From positions 1 to 48,584 of the forward strand of contig CAMVBS010000009.1 of NCBI GenBank assembly GCA_947165785.1: a DNA stretch of 48,584 nt, given 5' to 3'. Positions 42,712 through 48,584 of the stretch are shown here, piece after piece. A model generated the notes under the pieces. The model did no database searches and was not told where the DNA came from. It saw only the letters and a program-made list of their open reading frames with translations. Position 1 is the stretch's first letter, and each line of letters begins with the position of its first letter. A program made the position numbers and the translations under genes. The DNA is from an uncultured Clostridia bacterium. GTDB taxonomy: Bacteria > Bacillota > Clostridia > Saccharofermentanales > Saccharofermentanaceae.

Positions 42712-45060
42712 ATGAATAAACTTCTCCTTCTTACCAGATCGCACCTGAGGAAGAACAAGGGTACGTCGATCGGACTTTTGTTCCTTATGCTCATTGCTTC
42801 GATGCTTATAGGAGTCTCACTCCTTCTCATGCTCGATGCCGTACCTCTCGCCAAGAAAGAAGCGGCAAGACTTGATGCCGGTGACGGTATCATCAGGATT
42901 ACAGGCGGAAAAGAAGCCATTGATGATGACTTTATCGTTGACTGTCTCGGTGATGATGTAGAGAGATATTTTATCAGCAAAGGTCTTCAGTACTCGGATT
43001 GTTCCATTCCTTTTAATGACGGAACGGTATTGCTCGATGCTGTCGTTGTTAACAGCAGCGCTTATGACCGTGAGATGGCAAGAGCGGAGATCATATCCGA
43101 AGATACATCAGTAACTTCCGATTACGTTATCCTTCCGTACATCTTCCATTCTACGGGTAATGTTGAGATCGGTGATGATTTCTCCATTGAACTCAAGGGA
43201 ACAAAGGAGAACCTTAAGGTAAGAGGATTCAGTTCCACTCCTTATTTTGCCGGTACTAACTTAGGTGCCATGGAACTTATCCTGGATGATGATACATATG
43301 CTAAGCTTTACGAGAAAGACTCAGAGACAAACAGCTGCACGATGATCCCTTATGAACTTAAGGAGGGAGTTAAGCAGTCAAGATTCTCTTTGAAAGTGGA
43401 CAGCAAGATCATAGTAAAGGCTCCTGACAGTCAGGTTTCATTGGTTACGATGAGCAATACGGTAACAGGCAGAACATTCATGTCAATGATAATCGCCGTA
43501 TCCAACATCTCGACTACTGCAGTTATCCTTGTAGTCATCCTTCTCATGCTGGTAAGCAGCATCTCAAATTATGTAAGAGAGAATATGAAGACGATCGGCG
43601 CACTTAAAGCTGTCGGATACACGAGTAAGGATCTTAACAGATCCCTGGTCATTCAGTTTATTACCATCTCAACCATCGGTTCCATTATCGGTGCAGGTTG
43701 CTCATACCTTCTCATGCCATTGATCGCGAAGTTCGCTGTTGCTCAGGTAGGTATCCCGTACCATGTATCATTTAATGTCATCTGTACGGTCATCCCTGTA
43801 GTTTCGGTCATTCTCTACACTTTTATCTTAGCAGTCCTTTCACTTCGTAAGACAAGAAAGATCGAGCCTATCGTAGCACTTCGCGAAGGTGTGGCAGATC
43901 ACAATTTCAAGAGAAACCACTTTGCTCTCGATAAGTCAAGATCCGGTCTTAACGTAAACCTCGGACTTAAGACCATGATGGCAAACAAAAAGCAGAATGC
44001 GATCACATTCTTTGTAGTCGGCGGCATCATGTTCCTTTGCATTATGTCACTTCTCATGTTCTGGAACTTTAACCTTAAGCCAAAGTACGAGATCATGGCA
44101 TTCGAGACATGCGGTGCAGCGATAACCGCTGAACCTGAGTACAAAGATGAAGTCAGGAAATTTCTCTCGGATAATGGCGGTTCAAATGTAAGAGAACTCG
44201 ACACCTTCCACCTTACATATAATGACGAAGAGAGATTCTACGTCTATATCACGGAAGATGCTTCCAAGCTCAATAACCAGAACGGTCTTTATAAGGGAAA
44301 ATTCCCTAAGTACGATAATGAAGTCGCACTTAGCGGAAAGTTTGCAAGAGAATACGATTTTGAGATCGGTGACGAGATCAAGCTCGATCTTGGCGATAAG
44401 TCTTATACATACGTTATCACGGGATTTCTTCAGTCAGCCAACAATCTCGGACGTGAAGGCATCGTAACACTTTCAGGTGCAAAGCACGTTTTCGATATGG
44501 ATAAATATCCTTCCACATTCTACGTGGATACAGACGGACGTGAGGCATCCGATGAACTGATCAAAAAGTGCTCAGACGAATTCGGCGATCACCTTCTCTC
44601 AAAGGCAAATTTCTATGAGTCAATGGAAGGTTCTCTGTCTACATTCAAGAATCTTGCCACCATGATGCTCATCATCATCGCCGCTATCTCCGCGATCGTT
44701 ATCATCCTGGTACTTTTCCTTCTCATCAAGGTTCTCATCTATAACAAGCGCAAGGATTACGGAATCTACAAGGCGATCGGTTATACGAGCAGGGATCTTA
44801 TCCTTCAGACGGCATTGAGCTTCATGCCATCGATCGTTATCTCCTCGATTGTATTCTCGTTCGTATCTTACTTTGTTGCGAATCCTTACATGAACATTGT
44901 CATGATGGCGTTCGGTATCTGCAAAGCTGACTTCGATATCCCTGTCCCGGGTGTTGCGATCATCGCAGTCTGCGTAAACGTTCTTTCATTTGCATTCGCC
45001 CTTTTCGAGGCAAGAAAGATCAAGAAGATCGAAGCTTATAACATGCTCATCGCAGAGTAA
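42712..45060 (+). CDS. FtsX/MacB-type ABC permease with two extracytoplasmic domains
   Basis: A 782-residue permease with a duplicated FtsX plan: helix (about 15-38), outside domain 1 (to about 245), three helices (to about 385), helix near 440, outside domain 2 (about 460-640), and three final helices. The frame begins at GTG 42703, but GGGGTGG supports ATG 42712, 2 bases after the ATPase stop. BceB proteins are shorter with one large loop; this one has two, so it is Bce-like in context only. Confidence 0.88.
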   Translation: MNKLLLLTRSHLRKNKGTSIGLLFLMLIASMLIGVSLLLMLDAVPLAKKEAARLDAGDGIIRITGGKEAIDDDFIVDCLGDDVERYFISKGLQYSDCSIPFNDGTVLLDAVVVNSSAYDREMARAEIISEDTSVTSDYVILPYIFHSTGNVEIGDDFSIELKGTKENLKVRGFSSTPYFAGTNLGAMELILDDDTYAKLYEKDSETNSCTMIPYELKEGVKQSRFSLKVDSKIIVKAPDSQVSLVTMSNTVTGRTFMSMIIAVSNISTTAVILVVILLMLVSSISNYVRENMKTIGALKAVGYTSKDLNRSLVIQFITISTIGSIIGAGCSYLLMPLIAKFAVAQVGIPYHVSFNVICTVIPVVSVILYTFILAVLSLRKTRKIEPIVALREGVADHNFKRNHFALDKSRSGLNVNLGLKTMMANKKQNAITFFVVGGIMFLCIMSLLMFWNFNLKPKYEIMAFETCGAAITAEPEYKDEVRKFLSDNGGSNVRELDTFHLTYNDEERFYVYITEDASKLNNQNGLYKGKFPKYDNEVALSGKFAREYDFEIGDEIKLDLGDKSYTYVITGFLQSANNLGREGIVTLSGAKHVFDMDKYPSTFYVDTDGREASDELIKKCSDEFGDHLLSKANFYESMEGSLSTFKNLATMMLIIIAAISAIVIILVLFLLIKVLIYNKRKDYGIYKAIGYTSRDLILQTALSFMPSIVISSIVFSFVSYFVANPYMNIVMMAFGICKADFDIPVPGVAIIAVCVNVLSFAFALFEARKIKKIEAYNMLIAE

Positions 45061-45071
45061 CCCCTTTTTAC

Positions 45072-45108
45072 ATACTGCCGCCTTCTTCGGTTTGAAGAGG
45101 CGGTATTA
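45072..45108 (+). terminator. Imperfect terminator after the permease gene
   Basis: ATACTGCCGCCTTC pairs imperfectly with GAAGAGGCGGTAT around TTCGGTTT and is followed by a weak TATTATTAT run. Confidence 0.6.
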
Positions 45109-45119
45109 TTATGTCTGGT

Positions 45120-45148
45120 TTTAAACTGCGGGCCGATAGTGATAATAT
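45120..45148 (+). promoter_or_regulatory. Promoter candidate of the second OmpR-type system
   Basis: TTTAAA (45120-45125) and TAATAT (45143-45148) with a 17-base spacer, 29 bases before ATG 45177. Confidence 0.45.
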
Positions 45149-45176
45149 GATAAAGAATAATCCGGAGGGAGATCAT

Positions 45177-45863
45177 ATGGCAGACATCCTTATTATTGAA
45201 GATAACGAAGAACTCGGTGCACTCATTCGAGACTTACTGGTCCGCGACGGTTATTCCGTTACATGGAAAACTTCAGGAGAAGCAGGGCTTCTCGCGCTTA
45301 AGGAAGACAATTTCCGCCTTATCCTTCTTGATGTCATGCTCCCCGGATTTGACGGTTTTGAAACACTTCGTATCCTTCGTAAGGACCTCGGTATACCGGT
45401 CCTTATGATGAGTGCAAAAAGTGACGATCAGAGCAAGATCCTAGGACTCGATGTCGGTGCCGATGATTATATCGAGAAGCCGTTCTCCTTTCCGTTCCTT
45501 TCATCAAAGATAAAGGCCATGCTTAGAAGAAGTTACGGTACATCTGAAGAAAACCGTGTGCTTACATACAAAGACATTAAGATCAACCTCGATGACATGA
45601 CTGTACGTAAAGGCGATAAGCCTGTCTCCGTTAACGGTAAGGAACTGGATATCCTCATCTATTTTCTGAAACATCCCGACAAGGTGATCCGCAAGGAAGA
45701 GTTGTTTGATGCCGTATGGGGCTCCGATTGTATCTCCGAGATATCGACTCTCACCGTATATATCAGGTGGCTTAGAGAGAAGATCGAGGATGATCCCAAG
45801 GCGCCCAAATACATCCATACCGTATGGCGTGTGGGCTATAAGTTCGGTGAGGCTTCTGACTGA
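45177..45863 (+). CDS. OmpR-family response regulator
   Basis: A 228-residue regulator: receiver domain with Asp52 in LLDVMLPG and Lys near 101 in IEKPFS, and a winged-helix domain (about 128-226) with VNGKELDILIYFLKH and STLTVYIRWLREKIE. GGAGGGAGA supports ATG 45177; the frame is open upstream to 45111. It overlaps the kinase gene by 1 base. The kinase and a downstream lipoprotein suggest an envelope-stress pathway. Confidence 0.9.
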   Translation: MADILIIEDNEELGALIRDLLVRDGYSVTWKTSGEAGLLALKEDNFRLILLDVMLPGFDGFETLRILRKDLGIPVLMMSAKSDDQSKILGLDVGADDYIEKPFSFPFLSSKIKAMLRRSYGTSEENRVLTYKDIKINLDDMTVRKGDKPVSVNGKELDILIYFLKHPDKVIRKEELFDAVWGSDCISEISTLTVYIRWLREKIEDDPKAPKYIHTVWRVGYKFGEASD

Positions 45864-47173
45864 TGCGTAAATATCTAAGTAAGTACATCCTGCTGTTTTT
45901 GATCTGTGCGGCACTTGGTATTGCCGTATACTTTTTTATCTCGAAAACATCCGAGCATAACGAAGGACAAAGACAGACTTTGATGAACCGTGTTACCAAT
46001 GAACTCGTTACCAAGGGCGTTTCCGATATCGGAAAAAACCTGGGTCAGCTTAAGGCTTCAAATAACTGGGAAGAAGAATACGGTAAGAGAAACGTCCCTG
46101 CGGATATCAGATATATAAATGTTGATCCGGGTGCCGATGCATATGATCATCTCGGAAGCGGTACCTCGGTATGGATCATCAGAGAAGGAGAAGCGACAAA
46201 GGGATTTCTCGTTTATATTTTTGATGACGATGATACGCTGATGACGATCGTGATAAGTGAGGTCACTGTAGCGCTCTGCTTTGTTATCTCATCACTCTTT
46301 TTCATCCATATAGACCGTAAGGTCATAATGCCTTTTAACAGACTTTCCGAATATCCTGAACGAATCGCCAAGAACGAGAATGCGGATGTCCTTCCTGAGA
46401 CAAGGAACAGATATTTCGGCAAATATATCTGGGGAATGAACATGCTCCGCGACAGACTCTCGGGTGATAATAAAAAACTTCGCCAGCTGGAAAAAGAACA
46501 GCTTACTTTGGTATCCACCATCGCTCACGGGATAAAGACACCTGTCGCCAATATCAAGCTATACTCCGAAGCGATCAAGAGCGGATTATACAGGGATAAC
46601 GGTATCCCTGATAAGAAGGATTCAGAGGTCGCGGATAAGATAAACAAGAATGCGGATGACATAACGGATCTTCTGAAGGATCTTCTGGACAGTGCTTCAA
46701 AGGGAGTCGTTGTTTTCGAGCCGAAGAAAAATGCTTTCTACCTGACTGAGATCGAAGATCTTATAAGAAATGAATATGACAACAGACTAAGCGTATTAAG
46801 GATCCCGTACGAGATCGAGATGAGAAGCAAGGTCATGATCAACAGTGACAAGGACGGTATCATGCGCATCCTGACACAGCTCATGGAAAATGCGATCAAG
46901 TACGGCGACGGACGCGGTATAAAGGTGATCGTCGATAAGAATGAAGACGGTTATATCCTTGCCGTCCGAGACAAGGGAAGCAGGATCCCTGAAGGCGAGA
47001 TGCCGTATATCTTTAACAGTTTCTGGAGAGGCTCGAATGCCGGTGACGTTGAAGGAAACGGACTGGGCCTTTACGAAGCTTCTTTTATCGCTCGAAAACT
47101 CGGCGGAGATATAGTCGCCAGATACCTTGATGAGACAGAAGAAACTGAACTTGAAGTATTCCTGCCTCTGTAA
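45863..47173 (+). CDS. Sensor histidine kinase with Gly next to the phospho-acceptor His
   Basis: A 436-residue kinase: helix 1 (8-27), an outside domain (~100 residues), helix 2 (about 128-150), a HAMP-like linker, HisKA with His222 in AHGIKTPVANI and an ATPase domain with LMENAIKYGDG, VRDKGSRIP and VEGNGLGLYEA. The residue after His is Gly223 instead of the usual Asp or Glu that acts in phosphotransfer, and the G1 box has Lys and Ser at normally conserved Gly/Pro positions. It may be a weak kinase or be biased in kinase/phosphatase balance. Confidence 0.88.
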   Translation: MRKYLSKYILLFLICAALGIAVYFFISKTSEHNEGQRQTLMNRVTNELVTKGVSDIGKNLGQLKASNNWEEEYGKRNVPADIRYINVDPGADAYDHLGSGTSVWIIREGEATKGFLVYIFDDDDTLMTIVISEVTVALCFVISSLFFIHIDRKVIMPFNRLSEYPERIAKNENADVLPETRNRYFGKYIWGMNMLRDRLSGDNKKLRQLEKEQLTLVSTIAHGIKTPVANIKLYSEAIKSGLYRDNGIPDKKDSEVADKINKNADDITDLLKDLLDSASKGVVVFEPKKNAFYLTEIEDLIRNEYDNRLSVLRIPYEIEMRSKVMINSDKDGIMRILTQLMENAIKYGDGRGIKVIVDKNEDGYILAVRDKGSRIPEGEMPYIFNSFWRGSNAGDVEGNGLGLYEASFIARKLGGDIVARYLDETEETELEVFLPL

Positions 47174-47198
47174 TTTACAAAAGTTATTCCAAGAGTAT

Positions 47199-47227
47199 TT
47201 GCCGAACAGATCCTTACGTGTTATACA
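47199..47227 (+). promoter_or_regulatory. Promoter of the lipoprotein gene
   Basis: TTGCCG (47199-47204) and TATACA (47222-47227) with a 17-base spacer; TG at 47219-47220 makes it an extended -10. Confidence 0.65.
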
Positions 47228-47262
47228 GTAATCAGAATTATTCTTTCTGACGGGAGGACAAG

Positions 47263-48099
47263 ATGAAAAGATCTTATGTATTGAAATCAGCGGCTTTGTT
47301 TCTGAGTTTAACATTGATGTCAGTCCTTTGTTCGTGCACGACTCCGAACGACGGAGACAAGATATCGGATGATGAGACTGACGAAGAAGAGATCATGGAA
47401 TCCGAGGACAAGCCTTCCTCAGAAGGGTTCAAGGGGGAGCACGTTTTCGAGGACAGAGTATGTACGGATTGCGGTAAGACATGGGAAGAATGTCTTTATG
47501 AATCCATTTGTAAGGAGACCGGGAAAAAGCCTGACGGCAGTTATGCAGTGATAACTGTCGGAGTGTCAAATGAGATCGATACCGGTGCGGTAGTAGAGAT
47601 ATCGGCTAATCCTGATGGGTACCTGATCATTTACGATTCACCGATCAAAGATGATCTGAAGATGAGCTATACTCTTCGCCGTTACGTGGATAAGAATTAT
47701 CCTGAGGACAGTTTCTATGCTTTTGATTTCAGTATAGAGACTCACTTCGGTAAGGTCCCGGGTTATGATGATGTCGGGCAGATCTTAATGGGCACCACCG
47801 GAAAATGTGATCCTGACGATTATATCAGCGAATGCGGATCCGGTGAGATATTTGAAGACGAAGAAGGCTTATTCGCGTACTATTACAGAGAGTTGGGTGA
47901 CAGATCATACTATTCGCCGGATTCCAATAGTAATGACATGACACTCGAAGAGATGTTCGGCGACAGTGAGATGATAACCTGGGAACAATTCCGGGATACC
48001 TACATGGAGAACTACGGAGAATATCTGGATTCTATCGAATCAATCCTGAAATACTACGGCATGTCACTTAACGACCTCGGGATCGAGGACTGGCCTTAA
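47263..48099 (+). CDS. Lipoprotein with a Cys-rich N-terminal segment, function unknown
   Basis: A 278-residue exported lipoprotein with lipobox VLCSC, an acidic linker, then HVFEDRVCTDCGKTWEEC, a short CxxC-type motif resembling half a zinc ribbon, and an acidic domain with many Tyr and Asp residues. GGGAGGA precedes the ATG. It has its own promoter 3' of the kinase gene. The role is unknown; it could be a target or accessory sensor of the adjacent two-component system. Confidence 0.8.
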   Translation: MKRSYVLKSAALFLSLTLMSVLCSCTTPNDGDKISDDETDEEEIMESEDKPSSEGFKGEHVFEDRVCTDCGKTWEECLYESICKETGKKPDGSYAVITVGVSNEIDTGAVVEISANPDGYLIIYDSPIKDDLKMSYTLRRYVDKNYPEDSFYAFDFSIETHFGKVPGYDDVGQILMGTTGKCDPDDYISECGSGEIFEDEEGLFAYYYRELGDRSYYSPDSNSNDMTLEEMFGDSEMITWEQFRDTYMENYGEYLDSIESILKYYGMSLNDLGIEDWP

Positions 48100-48137
48100 C
48101 CAATTCTTTATAATTTCTGTAGATTTTCTTGATATGA

Positions 48138-48198
48138 GATTTGCGAAGTGTTAAATCCCGGTTTGTATGATGTAATCACAAAACAAAAACAACAAACA
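48138..48198 (+). promoter_or_regulatory. Conserved promoter/leader element, copy B
   Basis: GATTTGCGAAGT (48138-48149), a 19-base variable spacer, GATGTAATCAC (48169-48179) and an A/C-only stretch leading to CGGAGGA. It matches copy A at 26421-26479 block for block, with identical spacing, differing mainly inside the spacer. Confidence 0.65.
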
Positions 48199-48215
48199 TT
48201 CGGAGGATTTAAAAA

Positions 48216-48467
48216 ATGAAGAACACAAATGAAAAGAAGATCACGGAACTTAAGGTTCACAAGGTAGTAATCATACTTCACACAATTGCAATTTTGGCAC
48301 TTCTCGGCGTTACGGTATACGATGCCTTTTTAAAGCATGAGACAAGCCTCAACCCTGCGCTTCTTATTTCAAATTTGGCTGTTTATTGCGGCTCAATAGC
48401 TTTGTATGAGGAAACAAAGAAGAAAGAAGAGAAAAAACAAAAGGAAGCAAATGAGATAAAAGCATAA
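48216..48467 (+). CDS. Small two-helix membrane protein, function unknown
   Basis: An 83-residue protein with a basic N-terminus, two helices (about 17-36 and 46-64) and a Lys/Glu-rich tail. CGGAGGA lies 10 bases before the ATG. It shares its promoter/leader with the small membrane protein at 26497. It is followed by a terminator and then the intron. Confidence 0.78.
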   Translation: MKNTNEKKITELKVHKVVIILHTIAILALLGVTVYDAFLKHETSLNPALLISNLAVYCGSIALYEETKKKEEKKQKEANEIKA

Positions 48468-48494
48468 TAATCTATACAACATAACCCCCATATG

Positions 48495-48528
48495 AAAAGA
48501 CGCCTGATCAAGATCGGACGTCTTTTTC
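48495..48528 (+). terminator. Rho-independent terminator, probable insertion target of the intron
   Basis: AAAAGACG pairs with CGTCTTTT, and CTGATC with GATCGG inside it (one mismatch between the two stems), with TTTTT at 48523-48527 forming part of the 3' arm. The intron 5' end follows 2-3 bases later. Confidence 0.75.
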
Positions 48529-48529
48529 A

Positions 48530-48584
48530 GTATGACGGGCATGTCCCGAACCTCGGGTGAAAGTCCCGAGGGGCGTAGTTGCCG
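48530..48584 (+). mobile_element. Group II intron, class C, 5' end only (cut by window end)
   Basis: GTATG (48530) followed by CGGGCATG, then GGGTGAAAGTCCCGAG and GCGTAGTTGCCG, matches the first bases of domain I of class C introns such as the Oceanobacillus iheyensis intron (GTGTG, CCGGCATG, GGGTGAGAGTCCCGA). Class C introns typically insert just after terminator stems, as here. The ribozyme body and reverse transcriptase would lie beyond the window. Confidence 0.75.

Overview
The window looks like chromosome from a Gram-positive anaerobe of the class Clostridia (Bacillota). The signs are lipoprotein signal peptides, OmpR- and LuxR-type two-component systems beside drug-efflux ABC transporters, an FMN riboswitch on ribU, a walRK-like locus, type III pantothenate kinase and a secreted GH10 xylanase. 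The xylanase suggests a plant-fibre habitat such as rumen or gut. Genus and species cannot be read from the sequence.

Layout. 1-99: the 3' end of a 5S rRNA gene and its terminator. 212-7752: a walRK-like run (OmpR regulator, sensor kinase with a long acidic tail, murA, WalJ-like nuclease, rlmH) followed by a lipoprotein xylanase. 7811-12978: a linearmycin-type ABC exporter with its own kinase and LuxR regulator. 13042-19896: YfhO-like membrane protein, phosphoglucomutase, methyltransferase, nucleotidyltransferase and a VanY-like carboxypeptidase. 19901-26386: FMN riboswitch-ribU, then glmU-pth-mfd. 26421-33004: small membrane proteins, lipoproteins, a P-loop protein, tRNA-Arg, coaX, a Nudix hydrolase, a rhomboid protease and a zinc-ribbon membrane operon. 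33077-34054: a Gfo/Idh/MocA oxidoreductase. 34066-34867, minus strand: a tRNA operon (Tyr, Ile-UAU, Asp, His) behind a structured leader. 34978-39894: a second ABC/kinase/LuxR cluster. 39952-48099: two OmpR-type two-component systems flanking an ABC/FtsX-type transporter, plus a lipoprotein. 48138-48584: a small membrane protein, a terminator, and the first bases of a group IIC intron cut by the window edge.

The most striking locus is the tRNA operon. Its leader encodes a 44-codon peptide in which 21 codons are Tyr, His, Asp or Ile, and all four Ile codons are AUA. These match the four tRNAs encoded downstream, including a rare tRNA-Ile with a UAU anticodon. The last codons of the peptide can pair (11 bp) with the 5' arm of an intrinsic terminator that stands between the peptide and the tRNAs. 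This is the layout of classical leader-peptide attenuation, applied here to tRNA genes. I infer that shortage of usable Tyr, His, Asp or Ile(AUA) tRNA stalls the ribosome, blocks the terminator and switches on replacement tRNAs. A tRNA-like minihelix ending in ACCA and two hairpins, whose loops are complementary to a leader loop, add further unexplained structure.

Other themes are repeated regulatory designs. The two linearmycin-type clusters share a 12-bp palindrome at almost the same distance from the first gene. Two unlinked small membrane-protein genes share a nearly identical promoter/leader. Four 11-bp-spaced direct repeats precede the FtsX-type transporter.
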